64,000 nt of DNA, taken from positions 7,996,501-8,060,500 of the forward strand of contig NZ_CP108442.1 of assembly GCF_041435355.1 (NCBI RefSeq), in the 5' to 3' direction. A model generated the notes under the pieces. It made no database searches and had not been told where the DNA came from. It saw nothing but the letters and a program-made list of their open reading frames with translations. Positions within the stretch are counted from its first letter, which is position 1. Each line of letters opens with the position of its first letter. Positions 44,322 to 53,553 of this stretch are shown here, piece by piece. The position numbers and the translations under genes were made by a program. The DNA comes from Streptomyces sp. NBC_01276 (lineage in GTDB: Bacteria; Actinomycetota; Actinomycetes; Streptomycetales; Streptomycetaceae).

Positions 44322-45320
44322 ATGCCCCGCCCCCTCGCCCGTGTCCTGACCTTGCTGGAGCTTCTCCAGTCGGGCGGTATCCGTACCGTGCCCGAACTCG
44401 CCGATCGGCTGGCCGTCGACGAACGCACCGTACGGCGCTACGCACAGCAGCTCGTCGACCTCGACGTGCCCGTCGAGTCGGTGCGCGGCCGTTACGGCGG
44501 CTACCGGCTCGCCCCCGGATACCGCATGCCCCCGCTCATGCTGAGCGACGACGAAGCGCTCGCCGTGCTGCTCGGCCTGGTCGCCGCTCGCCGATCGGGC
44601 CTGACGACGGCCACGGACACGGCGAGCGAGACGGCTGCGGCGAAGATCCGGCGAGTACTGCCCGAACGGCTGCGCCGCAGGCTCGATGCCGTGCTCGCCT
44701 CGCTCGCCTTCGCGGATCCGCCCGGCAGGGCGGGCGCGGCCCCGGAACCCGCCGTCCTCCTCCCGGTGGCCGATGCCGTGCACCACCACCGGCCGGTCTC
44801 GATCCGGTACACCGCGGGCGACGGCCGGCGCAGCGAGCGCACCCTGCACCCGTACGGGGTCGTCGCCCACTCGGGCCGGTGGTACGTGACGGCAGCGGAC
44901 CTCTCGGCGGGTGAGGACCGGACCTTCAGGCTGGATCGCATCACCAGCGCGAGGATCTTGCCCGGTTCGTTCGAACCGCCCGCCGGAATCGATCCGGCCG
45001 AGCGCGTCCTGACAGCGCTCGCCACGGTTCCGTACCGGCATGAGGTGACCCTGCGCGTCCAGGGGACGAACGCGCAGGTCCACCCCCGACTGCCCGTCGG
45101 CATCGCCCTCGTGACGGAACTCCCTTCCCCGGCCGGCGCAGGCCCGGGGACCGAGGCCTGGTGCCGTGTCGAACTGCGCGTGGAACGGCTCGACTGGCTG
45201 CCCGCCGTACTCTCCTCGATGGACCGGCCCTTCGTCATCGAACGCCCGCAGGAGCTCCGCGGCCTCGTCGAGGCCTTCGCCGAACGGCTCGCGGACTCCG
45301 CCCGGCGAAACCCGGGGTGA
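44322..45320 (+). CDS. YafY-type HTH and WYL domain regulator
   Basis: A 332-residue regulator. An HTH_11 domain is at 1-60 (ARVLTLLELLQSGGIRTVPE, ERTVRRYAQQLVDLDVPVES, YGGYRLAPGY). The WYL domain is at about 150-230 (PVSIRYTAGDG, SGRWYVTAADLS, TFRLDRITSA), and a WCX-like end follows. WYL domains often sense ligands or nucleic acids. It probably controls the divergent VOC gene. Confidence 0.92.
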   Translation: MPRPLARVLTLLELLQSGGIRTVPELADRLAVDERTVRRYAQQLVDLDVPVESVRGRYGGYRLAPGYRMPPLMLSDDEALAVLLGLVAARRSGLTTATDTASETAAAKIRRVLPERLRRRLDAVLASLAFADPPGRAGAAPEPAVLLPVADAVHHHRPVSIRYTAGDGRRSERTLHPYGVVAHSGRWYVTAADLSAGEDRTFRLDRITSARILPGSFEPPAGIDPAERVLTALATVPYRHEVTLRVQGTNAQVHPRLPVGIALVTELPSPAGAGPGTEAWCRVELRVERLDWLPAVLSSMDRPFVIERPQELRGLVEAFAERLADSARRNPG

Positions 45321-45409
45321 TGCACGGCAGAGCCCGTGGGGCGTCAGCAGGAAGGCCGCCGAACCGAAATCGCGGTGCCGGGACGTCGGTGCCTGGTCAT
45401 ACTGGGCCG

Positions 45410-46321
45410 ATGATCAAACTGCCTGCCGCCGCGCTCGACTCGTTGTCCGGTCTCGCCTTCGGTGATGCCTTCGGCGACCGCTGGTTCGGGATCCTGCGCC
45501 GCGAGGGCCTGGCGGCCCTGGAGGCACGGATCCTGCCCCCGGAGGCGCTGTGGGAGTGGACTGACGACACCGCCCAGGCGCTCGTACTCCTGCGGGAACT
45601 CGCCGGGGGCGGCGGGGCCGTCGACCAGGACCGCTTCGCCCTGCGGCTCGCCGAGGCTTACACCGACGACACGCACCGCGGCTACGGAGCCTCGATGCAC
45701 GACGTGCTCCGCCGGATCGGCGCGGGCGAAGCCTGGCAGGAAGTGGTCGCCGGTCAGTTCGGCGGCCAGGGCTCCTGGGGCAACGGTTCCGCCATGCGCG
45801 TGGCCCCCCTCGGTGCCTGGCTCGCCGAAGACCTGGAGGCCGTTGCCGAGCAGGCGGCCCGGCAGAGCGAGGTCTCGCACCACCACCCGGAAGCCGTCGC
45901 CGGCGCGGTGGCGGTCGCCGTGGCAGCGGCGCTGGCCACCCGCAGCCGGGGCGGGGCCGCCCCGGCGAGGCCGGACTTCCTCTGGTCCGTCGCCGAGCGG
46001 ATCCCCGTCGGTGACGTCCGCTCCGGGGTCCGGACGGCGGCCCGGATGCCGCAGCACACATCGGTCCGGCACGCGGCGGAGGTCCTGGGCTCCGGTTACC
46101 GGATGTCCGCTCCCGACACCGTCCCCTACGCCCTCTGGTGCGCGGCGGGCCACCTCGACGACCTGCACGAGGGCCTGTGGTCCACCGTCACCGGACGCGG
46201 CGACATCGACACCACCTGCGCCATCGCGGGCGGGGTCATCGCGGCGCGCACGGGCGTCGCGTCCCTCCCGGCGGCCTGGCACGAAGCCCGCGAACCGCTG
46301 CCCCCGATCGTGTACGCATAG
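45410..46321 (+). CDS. ADP-ribosylglycohydrolase family protein
   Basis: A 303-residue enzyme of the ADP-ribosylglycohydrolase (DraG-like) family that removes ADP-ribose from proteins or small molecules. Metal-site motifs are EWTDDTAQAL and GRGDIDTTCAIAGGVIAA, with GLAFGDAFGDRWF at the N-terminus. The ATG at 45410 begins the conserved part. It stands alone after the WYL gene. Confidence 0.9.
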   Translation: MIKLPAAALDSLSGLAFGDAFGDRWFGILRREGLAALEARILPPEALWEWTDDTAQALVLLRELAGGGGAVDQDRFALRLAEAYTDDTHRGYGASMHDVLRRIGAGEAWQEVVAGQFGGQGSWGNGSAMRVAPLGAWLAEDLEAVAEQAARQSEVSHHHPEAVAGAVAVAVAAALATRSRGGAAPARPDFLWSVAERIPVGDVRSGVRTAARMPQHTSVRHAAEVLGSGYRMSAPDTVPYALWCAAGHLDDLHEGLWSTVTGRGDIDTTCAIAGGVIAARTGVASLPAAWHEAREPLPPIVYA

Positions 46322-46389
46322 CAACTCGTCCGGTGGGACCGGCGCCGTGTGCACTGGGCCCCACACCGCCCACTGGGCCCACACCCCGA

Positions 46390-46743
46390 TCAAGACCCCT
46401 TCTCCCCGCGCGCCGACGCCCCTCTGAGGGCCGCGCCCTCGCGGGGGCGGTGGCTGGTGTCGCACCAGGGGTAGGCACGGCTGCGGCGGCAGGTGCACAC
46501 GGCGACCATGAACCGGTCCGACCGGGCGATGGTTCCGTCGTCCAGGACGATCTCGACCGGGCCCTCCACCAACACCGGTCCGGCGCGGTCCACGGACACC
46601 CGCCGGGCGCATGGAGCGCTGTCGGCGGGCACCCGAGGTGCGCGGCCGGGTTCAGAGATGCCGGGTTCAGAGATGCCGGGTTCAGAGATGCCGGGTTCAG
46701 AGATGCCGGGTTCAGAGATGCCGGGTTCAGAGGTGCCGGGCAC
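46390..46743 (-). CDS. CDGSH iron-sulfur domain protein with GISEP repeats
   Basis: A 117-residue protein, or 80 residues if a GTG at 46632 is the real start. The C-terminal half is a CDGSH-type 2Fe-2S domain, with ligands in VCTCRRSRAYPWCDTSHRP and the leading strands GPVLVEGPVEIVLDDGTIAR. The N-terminal extension is a run of GISEP units from a 15-bp DNA repeat. The GTG at 46743 overlaps the end of the methyltransferase gene by 17 bases, so the two are probably coupled. CDGSH proteins act in iron and redox handling. Confidence 0.82.
   Translation of the reverse strand: MPGTSEPGISEPGISEPGISEPGISEPGISEPGRAPRVPADSAPCARRVSVDRAGPVLVEGPVEIVLDDGTIARSDRFMVAVCTCRRSRAYPWCDTSHRPREGAALRGASARGEKGS
46646..46735. 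repeat. Six 15-bp tandem repeats
   Basis: The unit CCGGGTTCAGAGATG is repeated six times (46646-46735; the last copy has AGGTG). The length is a multiple of three, so copy number can vary without breaking the minus-strand frame, where it encodes GISEP units. Confidence 0.95.
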
Positions 46744-47416
46744 GGACGACCACCAGCTCTTCCCGTTCGTCGCCGTCGTCCCGTGTCAGGCCCTGCTCCC
46801 GGAGCCAGGCCCGGCGGGAACGCAGCACGGGCCCCCAGGGCACCCATGCCCGCTCCGTGACCTCGGCGGACAGTCCCTGCCGTGCCAGGAGCTCAAGGGT
46901 CTCCCACACCCCGCACATCCCCGAGTGCACCATCAGGAGGACCCCTCCGGGGCGCAGCAGGGCCGGTGCCGCGGTGCAGATCCGGTCGATGACAGCCCGT
47001 CCGTCCCTGCCCGCGTCCCAGGCGCGCCGGGCCCCGCCGGTCGGCACCCGCGCGTCCGGGCAGGGGACGTAGGGCGGGTTGGCCAGGACCAGGTCGAAAC
47101 GCCGGCCCCGGGTCCGGGCGGCGAAGTCGCCGTGCAGGACGCGCAGCCGCAGCCGCCAGCGCCATCCGTTCAGCCGGGCGGCCAGCACGGCGGGCCATGC
47201 CACGTCGACCGCGGTGACCTCGGCGCCCCTGACCGCCGCGTGCAGGGCGATCGCGCCGGTTCCCGTACCGATCTCGATGACTTCCGCACCCGAGCGCAGC
47301 GGCTCCCGAGCGAGGGCGCCGGCGAGCAGCGCGGTGTCGGCCTGCGGCCGGTACACGCCCGGAAGCGCGATCAGGCGGGGCAGGGGATCGCTGTACGTCA
47401 AGGCAGTGCTCGGCAC
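46727..47416 (-). CDS. HemK2/MTQ2-like protein methyltransferase
   Basis: A 229-residue SAM methyltransferase of the HemK/PrmC type. The SAM motif is VIEIGTGTGAIALHAAVRGA, and the catalytic NPPY is in FDLVLANPPYVPCPDARVPT. Related enzymes methylate glutamine in release factors or other proteins. The GTG at 47416 has AGGAGG six bases upstream. Its 3' end overlaps the CDGSH gene. Confidence 0.88.
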   Translation of the reverse strand: MPSTALTYSDPLPRLIALPGVYRPQADTALLAGALAREPLRSGAEVIEIGTGTGAIALHAAVRGAEVTAVDVAWPAVLAARLNGWRWRLRLRVLHGDFAARTRGRRFDLVLANPPYVPCPDARVPTGGARRAWDAGRDGRAVIDRICTAAPALLRPGGVLLMVHSGMCGVWETLELLARQGLSAEVTERAWVPWGPVLRSRRAWLREQGLTRDDGDEREELVVVRARHL

Positions 47417-47632
47417 GGGGTTCCTCCTGACCGGCCCCGGAAACGGCGGGCCGCGAGGGGCTGAGAGGCGATCACGGGCGGCGCCTACCCACGATCCCGT
47501 CGGCGTGAACATCGGGGTCCGCGGGCCGCCCCCGCGGCAAAAGGCCCTCCGTTCCCGGTTCGGCCGCACCGAGGGGGGCAGGCGCCGAAGGGAACGCAGG
47601 ACCTCGGCGGCGACAGACGGTGAGGAGACGTG

Positions 47633-48817
47633 ATGAGGGCACTTACCTGGCACGGCAAGCGGGACGTACGCGTCGACACCGTCCCGGACCCTGCCGTCCG
47701 CGCTGCCGACGACGTGGTCATCAGGGTGACGACCACCGGCCTGTGCGGCTCCGACCTGCATCTCTACGAGGTACTCGGCGCCTTCCTCGACGCCGGTGAC
47801 ATCCTCGGCCACGAACCGATGGGCGTCGTGGTGGAGGCCGGCCCCGCCGTCACGGGCCTCGGACCGGGCGACCGCGTCGTGATCCCCTTCAACATCTCGT
47901 GCGGAACGTGCTTCATGTGCGAACGGGGCCTGCACTCGCAGTGCGAGACCACGCAGGTCCACGAGCACGGCACCGGCGCCTCGCTCTTCGGCTACACGAA
48001 GCTCTACGGCCAAGTGCCGGGCGGCCAGGCCCAGTACCTGCGCGTCCCGTTCGGGAACACCCTCCCCATCCCGGTGCCGGAAGGGCCGTCCGACGACCGC
48101 TTCGTCTACCTGTCCGACGTCCTGCCCACCGCGTGGCAGGCGGTCGAGTACGCGGACGTCCCGCCCGGCGGCAGCGTCGCCGTACTGGGCCTCGGCCCCA
48201 TCGGGGACATGAGCTGCCGCATCGCCGCCCACCGCGGCGCGGGAACCGTCATCGGCGTCGACCTCGTCCCCGAACGACTGGAGCGGGCCCGTGGACGCGG
48301 CGTCCACACCCTCGACGTCCAGGAGTGCGGCGACGACCTGACCGACGCGGTGCGCGCGCTCACCTGCGGACGGGGCCCCGACGCCGTCATCGACGCCGTG
48401 GGGATGGAAGCGCACGGCAGCCGCTTCGCCGCCGTGGCGCAGGGAATGACCACGTTCCTGCCGGACAGGCTCGCCGCCGCGCTGACGATGCGCGTCGGAG
48501 TCGACCGGCTCGCCGCGCTCCACACCGCGATCGGCCTCGTCCGGCGCGGCGGCACCGTCTCCGTGTCGGGCGTGTACGGCGGCGCGGCCGACCCCCTGCC
48601 CCTGCTCACCATGTTCGACAAGCAGCTCCGACTGCGCATGGGCCAGGCCAACGTCCACCGCTGGGTCGGCGACATCCTCCCCCTCCTCACCGACGGGGAC
48701 CCCCTCGGCGTGGACGACTTCGCCACGCACCGCATGCCGCTCGAAGAGGCGCCGGCCGCCTACGAGATGTTCCAGAAGAAGCACGACGGCGTCGTCAAGG
48801 TGCTCTTCACCCCCTGA
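47633..48817 (+). CDS. Zinc-dependent alcohol dehydrogenase family protein
   Basis: A 394-residue medium-chain dehydrogenase of the formaldehyde-dehydrogenase-like group. Catalytic zinc ligands are the Cys in TTGLCGSDLH and the His in LGHEPMG; the structural zinc set is SCGTCFMCERGLHSQC. The NAD site is VAVLGLGPIGDM. The ATG at 47633 has GAGGAG just upstream. It is followed by a catalase gene in the same direction, 76 bases on, which fits an oxidative or aldehyde stress unit. Confidence 0.93.
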   Translation: MRALTWHGKRDVRVDTVPDPAVRAADDVVIRVTTTGLCGSDLHLYEVLGAFLDAGDILGHEPMGVVVEAGPAVTGLGPGDRVVIPFNISCGTCFMCERGLHSQCETTQVHEHGTGASLFGYTKLYGQVPGGQAQYLRVPFGNTLPIPVPEGPSDDRFVYLSDVLPTAWQAVEYADVPPGGSVAVLGLGPIGDMSCRIAAHRGAGTVIGVDLVPERLERARGRGVHTLDVQECGDDLTDAVRALTCGRGPDAVIDAVGMEAHGSRFAAVAQGMTTFLPDRLAAALTMRVGVDRLAALHTAIGLVRRGGTVSVSGVYGGAADPLPLLTMFDKQLRLRMGQANVHRWVGDILPLLTDGDPLGVDDFATHRMPLEEAPAAYEMFQKKHDGVVKVLFTP

Positions 48818-48892
48818 TGGACACGCCACCCCCCGATGGACACGGCGCGTGAACGAACACGGCGCCCACCCGGACTGCCCCTGGGAGGAACG

Positions 48893-51013
48893 ATGACGAC
48901 AGGAAACTCCGAAGCGACGCCCGAAACGCCCGACGGCGGCCCCCCGGCGCGGAGCGGCGGCCACCTGACGACGGCGCAGGGGGCTCGGCTGTACGAGAGC
49001 GACCACGCGCTGAAGGCCGGTGCACGCGGACCGGTGCTGATCCAGGACCACCATCTGCGCGAGAAGATCACCCACTTCGACCACGAACGGATCCCGGAAC
49101 GGGTGGTGCACGCGCGTGGCGCCGCCGCCCACGGCGTCTTCCAGGGGTACGGAACCGCCGGCGAGGTCTGCAAGGCCGCCTTCCTGGCGAAGGACGCCGA
49201 GACACCGGTGTTCGTCCGCTTCTCCACCGTCCTCGGATCCCGGGGCTCGGCGGACACCGTACGCGACACCCGCGGGTTCGCCACCAAGTTCTACACCGGC
49301 GAGGGCACCTTCGACCTGGTGGGCAACAACATCCCGGTGTTCTTCATCCAGGACGCGCTCAAGTTCCCCGACGTCGTCCACGCGGCCAAGCCGCACCCGG
49401 ACCGGGAGATCCCGCAGGCGCAGAGCGCCCACGACACCTTCTGGGACTTCGTGTCCCTGCACACCGAGGCCACCCACCACACCCTGTGGAACATGTCCGA
49501 CCGCGGCATCCCCCGTTCCTACCGGATGATGGAGGGCTTCGGCGTCCACACCTTCCGCCTGGTCAACACCGCCGGTGAGACCGCGCTGGTGAAGTTCCAC
49601 TGGAAGCCCAGGCTGGGCGTGCACTCGCTGGTCTGGGAGGAGGCCCAGCTGATCTGCGGCATGGACCCGGACTTCCACCGCCGGGACCTCGCCGAGGCCA
49701 TCGACGCGGGCGCCTTCCCGCAGTGGGAGCTGGGCATCCAGGTCTTCCCCGACACCCCGGACCAGACGTTCGAAGGCGTGGACCTCCTGGACCCCACCAA
49801 GATCGTTCCGGAGGAACGGGCCCCGGTGCAGCCCATCGGCCTGCTGACCCTGAACGCCAACCCGGACAACTACTTCGCGGAGACCGAGCAGGTGGCCTTC
49901 CACCCCGGCCACCTCGTTCCGGGCATCGACGTCACTGACGACCCGCTGCTCGCGGGGCGGCTCTTCTCCTACCTCGACACCCAGATCAGCCGGCTCGGCG
50001 GCCCGAACTTCGGTCAGCTCCCGGTCAACCGGCCGCACGCCCCCGTCGACGACATGCTCCGTGACGGCATGCACCAGAGCGCCGTGCACACCGGAGTGGC
50101 ACCGTACCGGCCCAACAGCCTGGAGGGCGGCTGCCCCTTCCTGGCCGGAGCCGACACGGGTGCGTACATCGAGGCGCCCGTCCGGGTGCCCGAGGCGAGC
50201 AAGGTCCGTGAGGCGTCCGCCTCCTTCTCGGACCACTTCACACAGCCGCGGCTCTTCTGGCTGAGCATGACCCCGACGGAGCGCGAACACATCATCGCCG
50301 CGTACACCTTCGAACTGAACAAGTGCGTCGAGCAGCCGGTCAAGGAGCGCGCTCTCGCCGTGCTGGCGAACATCGATCCCCGGTTGTGCCGGCACGTCGC
50401 CGAGGGCCTCGGCCTGCCGGTGCCGAAGGCGACCGTTCCACTCGTCGCCGCGGACGCCAGTCCGGCGCTGTCGCAGATGGGCGGAAGCTGGCCGACGGAC
50501 GGCCGTGTGGTCGGGATCGTCGCCGACGGGAGCACCGACCCGGACGGGGTACGCGCCGCCCGGCAGGCCGTCCTGGACGCGGACATGGTGCCGCTGATCA
50601 TCGCACCGGCGGGTGGCACGCTCGACGCGGACGGCGATCCCGTCGAGGTCCAGCGGACCTTCGCCACGGCCCGGTCCGTCGAGTTCGACGCCGTCCTGAC
50701 CGCCGGGGCACCCGCACCGGCCGCCGACGCCCACGGGGCGCGGGACGCCAAGGCCGGGAACACCGGCAACACGGGCGGCGCCGGGAAGGCGGCCCCCGAC
50801 CCGAGGGTCGTGCTCCTGCTCGCCGAGGCCTACCGGCACGGCAAGGCGGTCGGCGGATGGAGCGGCGCGGAGACCGTACTCGAAGCCGCGGGCATCGCAC
50901 CGCCGGAGGGGCCGGGCGTCATCGTGAGCGACAGCGCTACGGAGGCGGTGCGGGAGGCCGCCGAGGCCCTGGCGGGACACCGGGCCTGGGACAGGTTCCC
51001 GCCCGCGCCCTGA
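48893..51013 (+). CDS. katE: Large-subunit catalase (HPII/KatE type)
   Basis: A 706-residue clade II catalase that breaks down hydrogen peroxide. The essential His is His73 in RVVHARGAAAHG, the Asn is in LVGNNIPVFF, and the haem Tyr is in LFSYLDTQIS. Residues about 545-700 form the extra flavodoxin/DJ-1-like C-terminal domain seen only in large catalases (RVVGIVADGSTDPDGVRAAR). A GNTGNTGGAG linker interrupts that domain. The ATG at 48893 follows GGGAGGAA. A strong hairpin ends the gene. Confidence 0.95.
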   Translation: MTTGNSEATPETPDGGPPARSGGHLTTAQGARLYESDHALKAGARGPVLIQDHHLREKITHFDHERIPERVVHARGAAAHGVFQGYGTAGEVCKAAFLAKDAETPVFVRFSTVLGSRGSADTVRDTRGFATKFYTGEGTFDLVGNNIPVFFIQDALKFPDVVHAAKPHPDREIPQAQSAHDTFWDFVSLHTEATHHTLWNMSDRGIPRSYRMMEGFGVHTFRLVNTAGETALVKFHWKPRLGVHSLVWEEAQLICGMDPDFHRRDLAEAIDAGAFPQWELGIQVFPDTPDQTFEGVDLLDPTKIVPEERAPVQPIGLLTLNANPDNYFAETEQVAFHPGHLVPGIDVTDDPLLAGRLFSYLDTQISRLGGPNFGQLPVNRPHAPVDDMLRDGMHQSAVHTGVAPYRPNSLEGGCPFLAGADTGAYIEAPVRVPEASKVREASASFSDHFTQPRLFWLSMTPTEREHIIAAYTFELNKCVEQPVKERALAVLANIDPRLCRHVAEGLGLPVPKATVPLVAADASPALSQMGGSWPTDGRVVGIVADGSTDPDGVRAARQAVLDADMVPLIIAPAGGTLDADGDPVEVQRTFATARSVEFDAVLTAGAPAPAADAHGARDAKAGNTGNTGGAGKAAPDPRVVLLLAEAYRHGKAVGGWSGAETVLEAAGIAPPEGPGVIVSDSATEAVREAAEALAGHRAWDRFPPAP

Positions 51014-51083
51014 CGGCCCACGCCCGGCCGGGCGGGCCTGCGCCGACGGCCCGAACAGCGGCCCGCACACCTGACCCGTACGG

Positions 51084-51110
51084 CGAAGGCCCCGGTTCGC
51101 GGGGCCTTCG
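51084..51110 (+). terminator. Hairpin after catalase gene
   Basis: CGAAGGCCCCG at 51084-51094 pairs with CGGGGCCTTCG at 51100-51110 around a 5-base loop, about 70 bases after the stop. Confidence 0.75.
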
Positions 51111-51144
51111 TCGTCGATCGCCCACCAGTGGCGCCCGTGAGCTT

Positions 51145-51170
51145 GAGGACCGGCCGGTCGGCCGGTCCTC
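51145..51170 (-). terminator. Hairpin at end of minus-strand gene
   Basis: GAGGACCGGCC at 51145-51155 pairs with GGCCGGTCCTC at 51160-51170 around GGTC. It overlaps the stop codon of the minus-strand gene. Confidence 0.6.
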
Positions 51171-51483
51171 AGTCGGGCTCGCTCGCGATGCGCAGGGCCA
51201 GCTCCTGCAGGACCTCCTCGGTGGACGTCTCGGGGCCCATCTCCTCATAGGCGTCCGCCAGCACCTCGAACGCCAGGATGAAGCCGTTGATCAGCGAATT
51301 GACAGGTCCCGACACCTGTTGCAGCACGGACAGGCCGATCTCCGCCGCGTCCGCCTCGACGGGCACCGTGAACCGGTCGGGCGTGACCTCGCCCAGCAGC
51401 TCGGAGACGTAGTCCGCCCCGACGCCGCCGCGCAGGCCCACCAGCGCCGCGATCGCCTTCAACCTCGCGTCGTCCCCCGTCAT
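51169..51483 (-). CDS. Conserved hypothetical helical protein
   Basis: A 104-residue, acidic, mostly helical soluble protein (ARLKAIAALVGLRGGVGADY; DAAEIGLSVLQQVSGPVNSL; FILAFEVLADAYEEMG). No named family is recognised. The clean ATG, lack of low-complexity sequence and a terminator at its end support a real gene. Confidence 0.65.
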   Translation of the reverse strand: MTGDDARLKAIAALVGLRGGVGADYVSELLGEVTPDRFTVPVEADAAEIGLSVLQQVSGPVNSLINGFILAFEVLADAYEEMGPETSTEEVLQELALRIASEPD

Positions 51484-51877
51484 GGCGCGGACCCGTTTCG
51501 CCCGGCCGGTCGGTCGTCAGTCATGGGTGGGCACCTGCCCGGCTTCCCCGGTTTCATGCCGTCCCCAGGGAACCCGCCCGATCCCCGGGTTTGTACCGGG
51601 TGTCCGGGGGCACGCGCCAACCGAACCCCGGAGGACCCAGGGCAGGGCCCCCAAGGGCGGTCCGGCCTGACGTCCACGCGGCCATCCGGCCGACAGTCCC
51701 CCCGGGCGGCACACGAGGTCACGACGGAGCGGCACACGAGGTCACGACGGAAGAGCCCCGCGGGGCCATGGCGCATGACCCAGCGCTGCACGACCGGGCC
51801 TGCACGAGCGGGCCCGGTCCGAGCACACCGTTCCCGCCGCGCAACCGCTGCCGGCCACCTAGCGGATCGGACATGCC
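51484..51877. other. Non-coding stretch of about 390 bases
   Basis: No gene supported. It contains promoters for the flanking divergent genes and a short direct repeat near 51710-51745 (CACACGAGGTCACGACGGA, twice). Confidence 0.5.
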
Positions 51878-52483
51878 ATGAACACCCACACCATCGGCTC
51901 GCGAGTACGAGCGCGCACCCTTTCCCCGCCGGACCCGCAGCGCCTCGTGGCGATCTATCTCAACGACCACCTCGCGGGCGCCGGAAGCGGTGTCTCTCTG
52001 ATCCGCCGCATGGCCAGGACGCACCGACGCACGCCCGCGGGGCCGCCCCTGGCCGAGCTCGCCCAGGAGATCGCCGAGGACCGGGAGAGCCTGCGCGAGT
52101 TCATGACCGCCCTCGACGTGCCCGCGCAGTGGCCGAGGGTCGCAGCGGGCCGCATGGGAGAGAAGGCGGCCAGGCTCAAGCTCAACGGGAGACTGGTGAA
52201 GCGGTCACCCCTGAGCGACGTCCTCGAACTGGAAGCCATGCGTCTCGGGGTGGAAGGCAAGGCGTCGATGTGGCGCTCGCTCAGGGTCCTCGCGGTCACG
52301 GACCCCCGTCTGGACCTGGCCGCCTTCGACCGGCTCCTGGCTCGCGCGGGGCGGCAGTCGTCCGTACTGGAGGCCCTGCGGGTCGAGGCGGCCGGGCGCA
52401 CCTTCACCACCCCGGACCCGGCCCCCGCCCGGGGGAGGTCATTCCGCCACGGCGTGGGCGGAAGGGCCCGGTGGGCGTCATGA
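51878..52483 (+). CDS. Conserved Streptomyces hypothetical protein
   Basis: A 201-residue helical protein. The opening RLVAIYLNDHLAGAGSGVSL followed by IRRMART is a recurring theme in Streptomyces proteins that may form a ferritin-like helical bundle. Function is unknown. Its TGA overlaps the ATG of the epimerase gene, so the two are coupled. Confidence 0.72.
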   Translation: MNTHTIGSRVRARTLSPPDPQRLVAIYLNDHLAGAGSGVSLIRRMARTHRRTPAGPPLAELAQEIAEDRESLREFMTALDVPAQWPRVAAGRMGEKAARLKLNGRLVKRSPLSDVLELEAMRLGVEGKASMWRSLRVLAVTDPRLDLAAFDRLLARAGRQSSVLEALRVEAAGRTFTTPDPAPARGRSFRHGVGGRARWAS

Positions 52484-53547
52484 GGGTCGTCGTCACCGGA
52501 GCCACCGGCAACGCGGGCATCAGCGTGGTCCGCGCCCTGGCCGCCGACCGTACGGTCACCGACGTGCTCGGCGTCGCCCGCCGGCTGCCGCACCTCCGCA
52601 TCCCCGGCGTGCGCTGGGCCGCCGCGGACGTCGACCCCGGCCACGACGGGCTGACCGAGCTCTTCGCGGGCGCGGACGCCCTCGTCCACCTCGCCTGGAA
52701 GTTCCAGCCCACCCACGATCCCGTCGCGACCTGGCAGACCAACGTGCTCGGCAGCATCAGGGTCTTCGAGGCCTGCGCCCGGGCCGGGGTGCGGGTGCTG
52801 GTGCACGCCTCGTCGGTGGGCGCGTACTCGCCGGGCCCCGCCGACGGACGCCCCGTCGACGAGTCCTGGCCCACCCACGGCTGGCCGGGCGCCGCCTACA
52901 CCCGCGAGAAGGCCTACCTGGAGCGCTACCTGGACGGTTTCCAGCTCGCCCACCCCGGCATGCGGCTGGTGCGGATGCGGCCGGCGTTCCTCTTCCAGGA
53001 GGAGTCGGCGAGCGAGCAGCGCCGGATCTTCGCCGGCCCGCTCCTGCCGTGGCGCCTCATCCGGCCGGGCCTGCTGCCCGCGCTCCCCGCCGTGTCCGGC
53101 CTGCGTTTCCAGGCCCTGCACACCGACGACGCCGCCGAGGCCTACCGCGCAGCCGTCGTACGCCCGGTCCACGGCCCGTTCAACCTGGTGGCCGACCCCG
53201 TGCTGGACACCACCGCCATCGCCGACATCCTGCACACCCGCACGGTGCCGCTGCCCGCGGGCGCCGCCCGCGCCGCACTCGCCGCGGCCTGGCGCATGCA
53301 CCTGGTACCGGCCGCCCCCGGACTCCTCGACGCCGTGCTGCGGCTGCCCCTGCTCGACGCCGGGCGGGCCCGCGAGGAACTGGGCTGGGCTCCGGCGGCG
53401 ACCGCCACCGAGGCCGTCGCGGAGTTCTTCGAAGGCCTCCACCGGGGAGCCGGGACCGGCACCCCGCCCCTGGCCCCCGCGGGAGCGGGCGCGGGCGGAG
53501 GCGGGGGAGCGGGCGGAGGCGGCAGATCCGCCCCTCCGGGGAGGTGA
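52480..53547 (+). CDS. NAD-dependent epimerase/dehydratase family protein
   Basis: A 355-residue extended short-chain dehydrogenase. The NAD motif is VVVTGATGNAG at the start, the catalytic Ser region is HASSVGAYSPG, and the active-site pair is YTREK. The C-terminal 40 residues are a Gly/Ala-rich tail (GAGAGGGGGAGGGG), probably disordered. The substrate may be a nucleotide sugar or other carbonyl. It overlaps the preceding gene by four bases. Confidence 0.9.
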   Translation: MRVVVTGATGNAGISVVRALAADRTVTDVLGVARRLPHLRIPGVRWAAADVDPGHDGLTELFAGADALVHLAWKFQPTHDPVATWQTNVLGSIRVFEACARAGVRVLVHASSVGAYSPGPADGRPVDESWPTHGWPGAAYTREKAYLERYLDGFQLAHPGMRLVRMRPAFLFQEESASEQRRIFAGPLLPWRLIRPGLLPALPAVSGLRFQALHTDDAAEAYRAAVVRPVHGPFNLVADPVLDTTAIADILHTRTVPLPAGAARAALAAAWRMHLVPAAPGLLDAVLRLPLLDAGRAREELGWAPAATATEAVAEFFEGLHRGAGTGTPPLAPAGAGAGGGGGAGGGGRSAPPGR

Positions 53548-53553
53548 GCCGTG

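Noticed and set aside
46646..46735. Possible CRISPR array
   Set aside because: The 15-bp units are directly adjacent with no spacers, so this is a plain tandem repeat.
47417..51070. Minus-strand frame of over 1400 codons through the catalase and dehydrogenase genes
   Set aside because: Only its end (46727-47416) is a real methyltransferase; the remainder is opposite two well-supported genes.
50323..52479. Long plus-strand frame leading into the epimerase
   Set aside because: It overlaps the catalase and hypothetical genes in another frame; the NAD-binding motif starts at 52480.
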